A stretch of 51,180 nucleotides of DNA from Gammaproteobacteria bacterium (lineage in GTDB: Bacteria; Pseudomonadota; Gammaproteobacteria; GCA-001735895). This document shows, piece by piece, positions 1 through 7,444 of this stretch (within the stretch, counting starts at the first letter, position 1; each line of letters starts with the position of its first letter). The DNA lies in contig JAOTYD010000022.1 of assembly GCA_029862005.1 (NCBI GenBank), positions 1 through 51,180 of the forward strand, read 5' to 3'. The notes under the pieces are model-generated. The model had not been told where the DNA came from, did not search any database, and worked only from the letters and a program-made list of their open reading frames with translations. The translations under genes were made by a program, and so were the position numbers.

Positions 1-123
1 ATCTAACCAGTTCGCTCGCCCTGAATAAATCGGCGTGCGTTACTTCATCCTGTTCGAGATCAACAGAGTGTTCCACTAAAGAGCAACCTGGCGCGAGGCT
101 CAGGGGAGTTTTTACACAGCCTC

Positions 124-174
124 GGCCGAAGATTGCCGCTTACCACAATAATTTGAGCGTCTCCTTTGGAGAAA
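124..174 (+). repeat. Dispersed intergenic repeat, copy A
   Basis: GGCCGAAGATTGCC is followed about 15 bases later by GAGCGTCTCCTTTGGAGAAA. Both blocks recur in the same order at 1243-1294, and in part at 4314-4350. It lies downstream of the minus-strand reductase gene. No coding potential is visible. The function is unknown; the CTCC/GGAG part can form a short hairpin. Confidence 0.55.
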
Positions 175-209
175 TCCGGCTCGTTAATCCCCCAGATCAA
201 CAGCCCGGG

Positions 210-1079
210 TTAATCCGGATCGGTTAATACTTTTACTAATGCAGCTCGATCTTCAGCCCCAAAACCGGCATCAACGCCTCTCTGATAAATTTGAGAAAGG
301 AAAGCGGGGAGTTCGGAATTTGTCTTGGTTTCTTCAGCGTGAGAAAGAATTCTTTTTACAACATCATTCCATACGCTGAGCGATGCACCATCATATAAAC
401 TACCAAGCTCATATGAACCAGTGTGAATGATCTCGGCCATTTCTTTGCATCGGGGTCCATGTGATAAAACGGAGGCTAGGTGCTTGACTTCCACGCCCTC
501 AGCCTTACAAATTTGAGCGCCATGTGCCACACCCAGGTATAAAGCAACGCTTGTAGAAAGAGCGCCTAAATCAACTGCGGCGGCGGCAGCGATATTCTCT
601 CCGAGATATCGTAAATCACCGCCTAAAGGGTCCAAATACTTCTTGGCATCATCATAAGCTGACTGAACTCCCCCGACTAGAACGAGGCTTTCAGGATCAC
701 CCAATTCACTGGGATAGCACAGTAAAGTTCCATCCAGATAAGCCGCTCCATGTTTCGATAACAAGGCTTCGCTTGATCTCGCCTCACTGGGTGTCCCCGT
801 ACTAAATTGAATAAAGGTTTTACCATCGAGATGATGGGTGACGGTATCATCATTTAACAATTGATCTGAAGTATCATAGCAATCTACGCAGATTATGACG
901 TGATTGCTGGCTTTAATTGCATCTGAAAATGTCGCGCTACCCGATGCACCTAAATCAATCAGTGGATTGATTTTACTCGGTGATCGATTCCAGGCCGTAA
1001 CTGTGTGTCCGGCCTGCAACTCGGCTTTTGCTATGGCACTACCCATGGCACCGAGACCTATTACTGATACGTTACTCAT
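210..1079 (-). CDS. NAD(P)-dependent oxidoreductase, 6PGDH/imine-reductase-like
   Basis: A 289-residue cytosolic reductase. The N-terminus carries a Rossmann dinucleotide-binding fingerprint (G8-L-G10-A-M-G13) followed by a typical AGHTVTAWNRSPSK segment, where the Arg and Ser suggest preference for NADP. The N-terminal half (about 1-160) is the NAD-binding domain shared with beta-hydroxyacid and 6-phosphogluconate dehydrogenases. The C-terminal half is all-helical and most resembles the imine reductase/reductive aminase group, which reduces C=N or C=O bonds in small metabolites. The substrate cannot be inferred. The gene stands alone, followed by a dispersed repeat. ATG start; the length is normal for the family. 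Confidence 0.85.
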   Translation of the reverse strand: MSNVSVIGLGAMGSAIAKAELQAGHTVTAWNRSPSKINPLIDLGASGSATFSDAIKASNHVIICVDCYDTSDQLLNDDTVTHHLDGKTFIQFSTGTPSEARSSEALLSKHGAAYLDGTLLCYPSELGDPESLVLVGGVQSAYDDAKKYLDPLGGDLRYLGENIAAAAAVDLGALSTSVALYLGVAHGAQICKAEGVEVKHLASVLSHGPRCKEMAEIIHTGSYELGSLYDGASLSVWNDVVKRILSHAEETKTNSELPAFLSQIYQRGVDAGFGAEDRAALVKVLTDPD

Positions 1080-1426
1080 ATCGCACTTCCTGGACTAGGT
1101 TCCAAGTAAGATATCCATTAAACCGAGATAAGGACACATTAATATTTGAAATCTCCAAATGTGTCTGACCAAGAAATCATGGAAGCGTGACTAGTTAAGC
1201 GAATTGATGATAGTTTTTTGTTGTTGCTCGGCGTCCGCTCCTGGCCGAAGATTGCCTCCCACCTGGACTTTACGAGCGTCTCCTTTGGAGAAAATAGACG
1301 CTCAAATCAATTATTTCAGCGGCCGAATTCGACCCGACTCGGGCACTCATGATCAATAGATTTCAGGGTTTGGTGTCGAATGAATTTGATAATCATTTAT
1401 CACCCACCAATTAATTTTGATTCAAC
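1080..1426. other. Intergenic stretch with repeat copy B
   Basis: This 347-base gap lies between the start of the reductase gene and the 3' end of the Kelch gene, both on the minus strand. The reductase promoter should lie in the left part. The middle (1229-1305) is a dispersed repeat copy. The rest is AT-rich with no gene visible. Confidence 0.6.
1229..1305 (+). repeat. Dispersed intergenic repeat, copy B (most complete)
   Basis: The copy reads GCGTCCGCTCCTGGCCGAAG, then ATTGCCTCCCACCTGGACTT, then TACGAGCGTCTCCTTTGGAG and AAAATAGACGCTCAAA. The right end can fold: GAGCGTCT at 1274-1281 pairs perfectly with AGACGCTC at 1296-1303. Copy E at 4314 has a different but still complementary stem (GTCTGCT/AGCAGAC). 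This suggests a structured, possibly mobile or RNA-level element rather than chance similarity. Confidence 0.6.
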
Positions 1427-2341
1427 TCAATAGCGGTTCGATCTGAAAGTCTGGCCATCATTGACGATTGCTCCTGCACGCTGCGAACCGCCGAGCACGT
1501 AGATATAATCGTTCAGGCTGACAACCGGCACGCCATGTAAAGCACGTGGCATCGGTGTCGCTGGCTTCCAGCCTTTGGCCGTTAACTGCTCGACACTGGC
1601 CAGGGTTTCGCTACCCGTGATCATGACCTCACCCCCAAAGGCATATATCCGGTTATGGTGATTCACCGCGGTGAACCCGCCTCGTGCTACGGCTAATTCC
1701 GGCGCCTCGCGCCAGTTATCGGTTGCGGGATCATAGATTTCGACGTTGGCAAGCTCGCCGACCCCGGGCCAGCGTCCACCAATCAGCACCAATTGGCCGT
1801 TATTTTCTACAACGGTCGTGTGTTCGCGTCGAATCCGAGGTGCTGCCAGTTCCTTCCAGCGATTACTGGCGGGATCGTAACGCAGGGTATGGCCCCCGGG
1901 ACCATCTCCGCCCACGACGTAGATTTGTGACCCAATCACCGCTGCGCCCGCGGCATAACGGACTGCGGGCATGGGCGCGACACGACTCCACTGACCAGTT
2001 TGGATATCGAACACGAAGCTGCTGTCGCTGGCCCGCCAGCTGCCATCCGCCCCGCCGAATACGTAAAGTTTTGCCTTGTAGGCCGCAATCGCAATATGAT
2101 GCCGCCCTTCTGGCATCTGCGGTAGTTCGATCCACTGCCCCTTTAAAGTGTCGTAGGCTTCGAAACTACGGCTTCCGCCAAGCCCACCCGGGACATAAAT
2201 AACATTACCCCAGACTGCCGCCGACATTTCCGATCTCGCGGTCGGCATGGGTGCCAGACGTTCCCAGTCATCTGCCATTACGGACGAAAAAATCAGACAG
2301 GTAGCAGCAATCGTGGTCAGGTATCGAGTCATCGGCTTCAT
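1427..2341 (-). CDS. Secreted Kelch-repeat beta-propeller protein
   Basis: A 304-residue protein with an N-terminal signal peptide (about 1-23, ending SSVMA) and then five to six Kelch units. These show the expected pattern: a GG pair near residues 52-53, 96-97, 143-144, 187-188, 235-236 and 284-285, followed about ten residues later by a Trp or aromatic residue such as WIELPQMP or WSRVAPMP. The protein should fold as a periplasmic beta-propeller. Bacterial Kelch proteins vary in role, from sialate mutarotase-like enzymes to binding scaffolds, and no catalytic signature stands out here. It is a single gene flanked by dispersed repeats. An alternative start is the Met four codons in. Confidence 0.8.
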   Translation of the reverse strand: MKPMTRYLTTIAATCLIFSSVMADDWERLAPMPTARSEMSAAVWGNVIYVPGGLGGSRSFEAYDTLKGQWIELPQMPEGRHHIAIAAYKAKLYVFGGADGSWRASDSSFVFDIQTGQWSRVAPMPAVRYAAGAAVIGSQIYVVGGDGPGGHTLRYDPASNRWKELAAPRIRREHTTVVENNGQLVLIGGRWPGVGELANVEIYDPATDNWREAPELAVARGGFTAVNHHNRIYAFGGEVMITGSETLASVEQLTAKGWKPATPMPRALHGVPVVSLNDYIYVLGGSQRAGAIVNDGQTFRSNRY

Positions 2342-2424
2342 TTTAATTTCAATCAGGGTTTTTGACCTGAAACGACACCTTGGGTTCTGAAAATTATGGT
2401 GCCAGTTAACCTAATTTAAGGACT

Positions 2425-2461
2425 ACGAGCGTCTGTTACTGGCCGAATGGATCGGCCTCTG
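2425..2461 (+). repeat. Dispersed intergenic repeat, partial copy C
   Basis: ACGAGCGTCTGTTACTGGCC followed by GAATGG corresponds to the junction GAGCGTCT(G)CTCCTGGCCGAA seen at 3954 and, less exactly, at 1231. The downstream half is missing. It lies in the space between the Kelch and rhomboid genes. Confidence 0.4.
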
Positions 2462-2538
2462 TTTTTTGGGGGTCCGCTTTGTATCTAGAGATTATGTAAA
2501 TTCAGATTCTAAGCCAACTTACATATTGGGCTACACTA

Positions 2539-3198
2539 CTACGGCTGGTCTGGCCAGTCGTAGTCGTCGGCATCCATCTTCTCACGCTCCCAGCTGTACT
2601 GCTTACGTGGCGACTCAGGATCACGATGTCGTAGCAGGAAGGCCAGTACTATACCGATTAGCGCACCGCTTAAATGCGACTCGAAGGAAATGTCCTGCGC
2701 CCCGGGTAAAACACCCGAGATCATGCCGCCGTAAAGAAAAAATACGACCAGTGAAAATGCGATTGTGCGCCGCTCCCAACGAAGTACGCCGACGGTAAAG
2801 ACAAAGAACAACATACCGAAAGCGAGCCCGCTAGCTCCGATGTGATAAGCCTCCCTGGCAAATAACCACACCGCGACGCCGCCGCCAAGATAAACAGACG
2901 GCAGTAGCACCTTAGCTGCTCGCGGGTAACCGTAGAGAAGCATCGTACCCATTACAACTATCGGTGCGGTGTTGGCGAACAAGTGAGTAAAGGAGCCATG
3001 GATAAAGGGGGCTAAGAGAACCCCGGCGAGACCGTCAGCCCGTCGTGGATATATACCGAACTGAACAAAATCAAGCCCGCCAAGATACTCTGCAAGTTTC
3101 AACACCCATAGCAGTAGCGCGAACGACACTGCGATTGCAAAAGCAATATATAGTCTCCGTGAATCGGCAGTGGTGTCGGGTCGATTTTGAATATCCAT
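2539..3198 (-). CDS. Rhomboid-family intramembrane serine protease
   Basis: A 219-residue polytopic membrane protein with about six hydrophobic segments. The catalytic dyad is visible: Ser in the GASG motif (residue 123) and His in ESHLSG (residue 175). The upstream HGSFTHLFAN segment (67-76) matches the family's conserved HxxxHxxxN element. Rhomboids cleave transmembrane segments of other membrane proteins; the substrate is unknown. The C-terminus is an acidic cytosolic tail. The gene is divergent from the START-like gene at 3312, and a long inverted repeat lies between them. Confidence 0.9.
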   Translation of the reverse strand: MDIQNRPDTTADSRRLYIAFAIAVSFALLLWVLKLAEYLGGLDFVQFGIYPRRADGLAGVLLAPFIHGSFTHLFANTAPIVVMGTMLLYGYPRAAKVLLPSVYLGGGVAVWLFAREAYHIGASGLAFGMLFFVFTVGVLRWERRTIAFSLVVFFLYGGMISGVLPGAQDISFESHLSGALIGIVLAFLLRHRDPESPRKQYSWEREKMDADDYDWPDQP

Positions 3199-3237
3199 AA
3201 ATTTGCAGTGCGCTGAGGGTTATCTAGCGTGCGGTTA

Positions 3238-3284
3238 CAGTATACTTATTTCGGCCTCGAGCAAGAGAGCAAATAGGTATACTG
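3238..3284. promoter_or_regulatory. Long inverted repeat between divergent genes
   Basis: CAGTATACTTATTT (3238-3251) and AAATAGGTATACTG (3271-3284) are inverted copies matching at 13 of 14 positions around a 19-base spacer. The element lies between the divergent rhomboid and START-like genes, so it may be a bipartite operator, or a hairpin in the leader of the plus-strand gene. No T tract follows, so it does not look like a terminator. Confidence 0.45.
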
Positions 3285-3311
3285 TCCCCCGATTACCGCT
3301 AGAGGTATTAT

Positions 3312-3872
3312 GTGAACGAAAAATTTAAGCGCACGGGATTTTCGCTTATTCTGCTTTTCATATCTGTAGTGCTCGCGCCCGGCGATGGTGCGGCCACGAA
3401 AGAATCGATCGTCATCGAGGACGTGACCAACGATCAGGGTATCCATGGACTTCGTGCAACCTTCCACTTACACGCGTCTCGCAAGGCCATCTGGGCGCTG
3501 TTGACCGATTACGACCGCTTCAAGGAAACTTTCAAAGGAATACGGCGTATCGAGATCATCGACGAGGACGAACGCGGTGCGCAGGTACGCTATACGATCA
3601 AGGCCTGGATACTCACCTTCGATTATACGCTGCAAAGGGATTACGTGCGGCCATACGAATTGATAACCTGGCGTCGCACTGGCGGGGATTTTCGCCTGAT
3701 TTCCGGCAGCTGGATGATCTTGTCGGGCCCCCGCGAGGGCTTGCATGAAATTGTCTACGAGTCCTACATCGATGTCGGCTTTCTGATTCCGACGACACTG
3801 GTGCGAAATCGCGCGGCGCAGGAACTCGAGAAAACGGTTACGCGCATGCGGGAGCGCCTGGCCGCTGGCTGA
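3312..3872 (+). CDS. START-like (SRPBCC/polyketide cyclase) protein, exported
   Basis: A 186-residue protein. The GTG start at 3312 is chosen because the ATG two bases upstream runs straight into TGA, while AGAGG at 3301-3305 is well placed for GTG. The N-terminus is a signal peptide (about 1-26). The body resembles the coenzyme Q-binding/cyclase branch of the START-like fold: HASRKAIWALLTDYDRFKETF in helix 1, then antiparallel strands, then a long C-terminal helix (ELEKTVTRMRERL). Such proteins bind hydrophobic ligands. Export is unusual for classical cyclases but is seen in many uncharacterised members. The ligand is unknown. Confidence 0.75.
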   Translation: MNEKFKRTGFSLILLFISVVLAPGDGAATKESIVIEDVTNDQGIHGLRATFHLHASRKAIWALLTDYDRFKETFKGIRRIEIIDEDERGAQVRYTIKAWILTFDYTLQRDYVRPYELITWRRTGGDFRLISGSWMILSGPREGLHEIVYESYIDVGFLIPTTLVRNRAAQELEKTVTRMRERLAAG

Positions 3873-3953
3873 GTTTGCAGGGGGCTCGACAATGGATTCC
3901 GGCTTGCACCAGAATGGCAAGAAGCAATTATGATTTCTTTTTTATCTGAATCT

Positions 3954-4016
3954 CGAACGTCTGCTCCTGGCCGTTCTGAAAAGCCCAGCTAATTCCTGCG
4001 AGCGTCTCCTATGGGG
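3954..4016 (+). repeat. Dispersed intergenic repeat, copy D
   Basis: GAACGTCTGCTCCTGGCCGT is followed, after a diverged middle, by GCGAGCGTCTCCTATGGGG. It has the same two blocks in the same order and spacing as copy B. It sits between the START-like gene and the small gene at 4082. Confidence 0.5.
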
Positions 4017-4081
4017 CTATCGATACCACAGCAAGACTATCCAATTTCATGATGGTTATTCAATAATGATATAGTTGGCGC

Positions 4082-4297
4082 ATGTCTGATACCGCGCACA
4101 AAGACGAAAATCCGAAAGTTGTTCTTGAGAGACTGCGAAAAAAAGTGCTAGGTGGTGGGAGTCTGCTACTCGACAGTTTGACAGATGAAGAACTAGTCGC
4201 GATGCAGGAACTGATCTTCAAAGATGAAGCTGAAATAGTCAGTTCTGCCTGTAAGCCCTTTTTGATTGCAAAACTAGAAAGAACAATTATTTCCTAG
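4082..4297 (+). CDS. Small hypothetical protein
   Basis: A 71-residue soluble protein, mostly helical and charged, with no signal peptide and a single Cys. I do not recognise a family. The segment DSLTDEELVAMQELI looks like a short amphipathic helix. No strong ribosome-binding site is obvious upstream of the ATG. It is an isolated gene flanked on both sides by dispersed repeat copies, so it could be spurious. Codon use is nevertheless coding-like and no longer ORF competes on the other strand. Confidence 0.5.
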   Translation: MSDTAHKDENPKVVLERLRKKVLGGGSLLLDSLTDEELVAMQELIFKDEAEIVSSACKPFLIAKLERTIIS

Positions 4298-4312
4298 CCT
4301 AGGATCCATTTC

Positions 4313-4376
4313 TGGCCGAAGATTGCCTCCTACTTGGATTATACGAGGGTCTGCTCCCGAGAAAGCAGACGCTAAG
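4313..4376 (+). repeat. Dispersed intergenic repeat, copy E
   Basis: TGGCCGAAGATTGCCTCCTA, then CTTGGATTATACGAGGGTCT, then GCTCCCGAGAAAGCAGACGC. It aligns with copy B over its whole length. The terminal stem has changed on both arms (GTCTGCT with AGCAGAC), keeping the pairing. Confidence 0.6.
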
Positions 4377-4433
4377 AATAAGAAATTAAATGGCGGTTAA
4401 CGAACCAAAGTCGTCATGTAATAAAATATTTCA

Positions 4434-4796
4434 CTAATTAAATCCCAGTTTAGATTTAATTAAACTCATTTTGGGATTGTTAGGTAGCATTACCCCATTG
4501 GCCTCAAAAATTGGTGTTCCGTATCTTTGTGGTGCGTAACCGGCCTTTTCCAGCTTGGCAGTTACCTCCTTCATTATGTTGTTGTCTTTATCTATAAAGT
4601 ACTCTTTAAATTCAATTTTTTGATTTTCTAGTTCTTTTACTTTTTGTTTGCAAAAGCCACAGGTAGTGAGTGAATACATAGTCAACTCATAATCTGGTCT
4701 TGAAGCGACATCGACTATTTCATTATTCTTTTGTTGCCAGCCAAATGCATAAAAAAAGCCAATAGTTAATAAAACAAATAATATTATATTCTTCAT
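4434..4796 (-). CDS. Membrane-anchored glutaredoxin-like thioredoxin-fold protein
   Basis: A 120-residue protein with an N-terminal hydrophobic segment (about 3-19), either an uncleaved anchor or a signal peptide. It is followed by a small glutaredoxin-type domain with the redox motif C46-G-F-C49 and a cis-Pro segment (RYGTPIFEANG). The fold would face the periplasm, so it probably acts in disulfide reduction or isomerisation. The gene is much more AT-rich than its neighbours, with many Asn, Lys and Ile codons, hinting at different ancestry. It stands alone. The partner is unknown. Confidence 0.75.
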   Translation of the reverse strand: MKNIILFVLLTIGFFYAFGWQQKNNEIVDVASRPDYELTMYSLTTCGFCKQKVKELENQKIEFKEYFIDKDNNIMKEVTAKLEKAGYAPQRYGTPIFEANGVMLPNNPKMSLIKSKLGFN

Positions 4797-5263
4797 GGTC
4801 GATTCTTTATTCGGGTTTATTCAGAAGATCTGCCACCTTATAAACGATGCTAACTGGTGGCGTTTTGTTCCTAATGTCTATTGGCCATCATCGACCTTAT
4901 ATCTCGTTATCAGGAAAGTTGTATCAATAGATGGACCTACTAACCAAAAAGTATAGATCAATTTCATATGAAACTTGTGTATTGGACTACCGCGTATCTC
5001 TGCTTTTAAATCTGGATAATTCAATGGCGGCTTATGGTCGAGGCACGAAGCTCGCTAAGCACTTTTCAGCGTCCGCTTCGGGTTAAAACAAACCTTCGTC
5101 CTTTATTGATTGGCTTCCGAAATCGACCAGCAAATGGTGTTCGGCAAATTTAAAAATGAACTAAGCGTCAATAAAGCCTGTCAGAATAACTTCCAGGTAT
5201 GCGTTTTAGCATTAACTGGAAAATAACTTACATTCACACCGTTATAATGAGGAGAGACAAACT
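4797..5263. other. Gene-free stretch between divergent genes
   Basis: This 467-base, AT-rich region separates the glutaredoxin-like gene from the bufferin-like gene. I see a short inverted repeat (GCCACC at 4832 with GGTGGC at 4856) in the leader of the minus-strand gene. Around 5068-5090 (CAGCGTCCGCTTCGGGTT) is a weak fragment of the dispersed repeat. At the right end lies the promoter of the bufferin-like gene. No convincing ORF or RNA gene is visible. Confidence 0.5.
5243..5256 (+). promoter_or_regulatory. -10 box and ribosome-binding site of the bufferin-like gene
   Basis: TATAAT at 5243-5248 is a perfect -10 hexamer, and GAGGAG just downstream is a strong ribosome-binding site 9 bases before ATG 5264. 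If the -10 box is used, the leader is very short. No good -35 hexamer is evident; TGGAAA at 5217 is three bases too far. Confidence 0.5.
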
Positions 5264-5515
5264 ATGATTACCGCAAGAAAAACAACTGGAGCAGCGCTCG
5301 CAATTGCTGCCGCTGCAATGCTGGCAACGGCTCCAATGGCAGTTAGCGCAAGTAGCCACAGCGGCAAGTGTATGGGCTCCAATTCATGCAAGGGTCAAAG
5401 TTCTTGCAAAACTGCCAATAGCAGCTGTAAGGGTCTTAATGCATGCAAGGGGCAAGGATTTCTTGAAATGAGCAAAGCCGAGTGCGACGAAGCTGGGGGT
5501 AATTTCGAAGCGTAA
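5264..5515 (+). CDS. BufA2-type bufferin-like Cys-rich periplasmic peptide precursor
   Basis: An 83-residue precursor with a signal peptide (about 1-29, cut after VSA) and a short mature part with six Cys (36, 42, 48, 55, 61, 74). The mature part has the repeated CKGQ/ACKGQGF pattern and ends in a segment around KAECDEAGG. This pattern is that of the BufA2 bufferins, ribosomally made, post-translationally modified copper-binding peptides that protect against copper. The modification enzymes normally encoded next to it (BufB, a DUF692 MNIO enzyme, and BufC) are absent here. It may therefore be modified in trans or act unmodified. It has its own promoter and a strong terminator. Confidence 0.75.
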   Translation: MITARKTTGAALAIAAAAMLATAPMAVSASSHSGKCMGSNSCKGQSSCKTANSSCKGLNACKGQGFLEMSKAECDEAGGNFEA

Positions 5516-5542
5516 ACTGACAAGCGATAATAAATATTGATG

Positions 5543-5588
5543 CCGGGTATATCCTTAACGGGTTACCCGGTTTTTTTTATCAGTTCTT
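5543..5588 (+). terminator. Rho-independent terminator after the bufferin-like gene
   Basis: CCGGGTA (5543-5549) pairs with TACCCGG (5574-5580), followed directly by eight T residues (5581-5588). It lies 27 bases after the stop codon, so the bufferin-like gene is monocistronic. Confidence 0.85.
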
Positions 5589-5827
5589 TACCGGTCCCTT
5601 CTTTAGCCATTTAAAAGGGAATCCGAATTTACCGCAAAAATCAGCTGCTGCTAATGGTCGAATGGTCTTGCTCTGTATTGGTGGACACCTAGAATGGGCG
5701 CGTAGCGCCAGAAGGTGTCAGGTGACAAAACCGATATATGAGCGGCTATAGCAGGGCCTGGCGGGTTTGCGCTGAATCCGCCCCTGGGTTATTCTGTCCC
5801 TGCTCTCAGCGTTTAACAGGAGGAACC

Positions 5828-5962
5828 ATGAAAGCACTCCTCGTCAGCTTTGCCCTGGCTCTGTTCTTCACGGTTGGCACCGCAACTGCCGGTAGCGGCG
5901 CTTCGCAAGATGGTGATCACGGCTCTGGCTGCAGTCATTACGACAAGTGGAAAGATACCTGA
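5828..5962 (+). CDS. Small secreted peptide, 44 residues
   Basis: The ATG at 5828 follows a strong ribosome-binding site (AACAGGAGGAACC), which is why it is preferred over the upstream in-frame start at 5738. The product has a clear signal peptide (1-21, cut after TATA) and a mature part of about 23 residues rich in Gly, Ser, Asp and His with one Cys (residue 35, in SGCSHYDKW). No family is recognised. The strong ribosome-binding site and the perfect 14-bp terminator just downstream argue that it is real and well expressed. A metal-binding or signalling role is only a guess. Confidence 0.65.
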   Translation: MKALLVSFALALFFTVGTATAGSGASQDGDHGSGCSHYDKWKDT

Positions 5963-5990
5963 GCCAAATCCTGGCTTAACCAAGCAAAAC

Positions 5991-6027
5991 CGCACCCGGT
6001 AGCCGTTTGTATCGGCTACCGGGTGCG
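5991..6027 (+). terminator. Strong hairpin terminator after the 44-residue peptide gene
   Basis: CGCACCCGGTAGCC (5991-6004) pairs perfectly over 14 bp with GGCTACCGGGTGCG (6014-6027) around a 9-base loop. Only a short U-rich run (TATTTGT) follows. There is no facing gene that it would need to serve from the other side. Confidence 0.75.
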
Positions 6028-6195
6028 TATTTGTAGCTTTCACCCACTATTCCAAACTTAGACGCGCAGTCATTAATCCGTAACAACAACGTCAATTCCG
6101 AGTAAGCAGTCTTCGATTTGATCGGTATCAATTAACAGTCCATTTTCCGCTAATAGTATCGGTAATCTGACCCTTTGGTCTTATATAACAGCACT

Positions 6196-6216
6196 ATTAG
6201 CAATTAAGTTGCTAAT
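6196..6216. promoter_or_regulatory. Perfect inverted repeat, candidate operator
   Basis: ATTAGCAA (6196-6203) and TTGCTAAT (6209-6216) form a perfect 8-bp inverted repeat around TTAAG, 64 bases upstream of the ATG at 6280. Size and symmetry fit a dimeric repressor site. No regulator gene is adjacent. Confidence 0.45.
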
Positions 6217-6279
6217 CGAAACTTAATCGCTAAGCTGCCCGTATCTCATCAAACAACAATTCAGATAGGGGATTCGAAA

Positions 6280-6729
6280 ATGAAAACTGTTGTAAAAGGG
6301 CTACTAGTAGTATTCGGATTAAGCATTTCAATGGCCAGCGCCGATTTTTTGGGCGAAGCCGATGATGCTTATATCGGATTTCAATTGACCACACCACTCG
6401 ATTTAAGATCCGGAAATTTATTTTCAGATCGCATTCGGTATCACTACCTCCTGATCAGACAGGAAGACGGGATCAAGGATGGAATAGCATTTACGGAAGA
6501 TAGTAATGGCAGCCAGGTCTTGAATTATTTGAGACCGTCTACCACGCTCGATATCGGTGAGAGCATAATTTCGGAGCATGCGGTGCCTATTATGAGACTC
6601 GATGCGGAAGCTGGTTCGAACACTAAAAGTTCAACATCTTATGCCGTGGGAGGGTTGGTGGCCCTCGTAGTCGTCGGCGCAATTGTCAAGCGTGATCTTG
6701 AAAAGCCCTGGAAGCCAGCATCCCCATAA
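6280..6729 (+). CDS. Exported hypothetical protein with C-terminal membrane segment
   Basis: A 149-residue protein of unknown family. It has a signal peptide (1-21, SMASA/DF), a mixed alpha/beta middle, and near the C-terminus one hydrophobic helix (about 122-138, GGLVALVVVGAIV) followed by a basic-acidic tail ending KPWKPASP. Topology would put the middle part in the periplasm. The upstream sequence GATAGGGGATTCGAAA supplies a ribosome-binding site. It is a single gene with a candidate operator upstream. No motif gives a function. Confidence 0.7.
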   Translation: MKTVVKGLLVVFGLSISMASADFLGEADDAYIGFQLTTPLDLRSGNLFSDRIRYHYLLIRQEDGIKDGIAFTEDSNGSQVLNYLRPSTTLDIGESIISEHAVPIMRLDAEAGSNTKSSTSYAVGGLVALVVVGAIVKRDLEKPWKPASP

Positions 6730-6839
6730 GAGAGTGGCTTCTCGGGCTAATTACAAACAATCGAAAACGGACTGACCTGACAACCCACACCGTCTTTTAG
6801 CGCCGTTGTCCTGCTCTTATAGAGACTAATCTGAGTATC

Positions 6840-7202
6840 TCAGGCCGCAATAAAATAATACTTGCGCAGGGTTTCGGTGATCTCCCAGGTACAACGCGTT
6901 CCTTTGGCGACAAAAAAGGTATCGCCGGCAGTAAAGGTTTCAGATCTGCCATCGTCGGTACCGGTCAGGGTGACCGAGCCCGATAGTACCGTCATCATTT
7001 CGTGCACCGGGTATGGATCGAACACTTCTTTACAGGGAGCACACTCCCACACACCGGTTAATATACTTTCGTCATCGGTGGCATAATAAAAGTGGTTTAC
7101 TTCCGTCTTGTCGTCTGTGGTAAACGCATCTGCCGAGGTAAAACTTGAAGGCTGCATTCCGGCGGCCGGGTTGATTTCAAATCGTGAAAAGGTTTCTTTC
7201 AT
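6840..7202 (-). CDS. Cupin-domain protein (DUF861/EutQ-like)
   Basis: A 120-residue single-domain cupin. The C-terminal two thirds carry the motif pair of the ureidoglycine aminohydrolase-type cupins: a PYPVHEMMTVLSG segment (His and Glu as likely metal ligands) and TFTAGDTFFVAKGTRCTWEITE. The N-terminal ~35 residues are variable. These small cupins are often of unknown substrate. ATG start; the next gene is unrelated. Confidence 0.75.
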   Translation of the reverse strand: MKETFSRFEINPAAGMQPSSFTSADAFTTDDKTEVNHFYYATDDESILTGVWECAPCKEVFDPYPVHEMMTVLSGSVTLTGTDDGRSETFTAGDTFFVAKGTRCTWEITETLRKYYFIAA

Positions 7203-7444
7203 AATAGTTATTCCTGTCTTAATTTACCGGGCATGATAACAAACAGGCGTTTATCAGAGCTATTAGATTAAAGCCCAGGTACCCTTTCTGCCTGTTTTTG
7301 GACTGTTGATTTGATTAGGCACAATACGTGTTCGCCTTACTGGAAAATATTGCCAGTCTGACAACGACCAGACAACGCCGAGTCGTTTTAATTGATTGCC
7401 CGCGTGATCCAATCCGTCGATTTCGGCGTAAAGTGATACAATGA

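Larger units (their letters stand above)
5963..6279. other. Intergenic stretch: terminator and candidate operator
   Basis: The 317-base gap holds the terminator of the 44-residue peptide gene at its left end and, near the right end, a perfect inverted repeat (6196-6216) in the promoter region of the next gene. The middle is AT-rich with no ORF. Confidence 0.55.

Noticed and set aside
1417-1430. FNR-like sequence TTGATTCAACTCAA
   Set aside because: One arm has a mismatch and it lies at the 3' end of the Kelch gene, with no promoter position to regulate.
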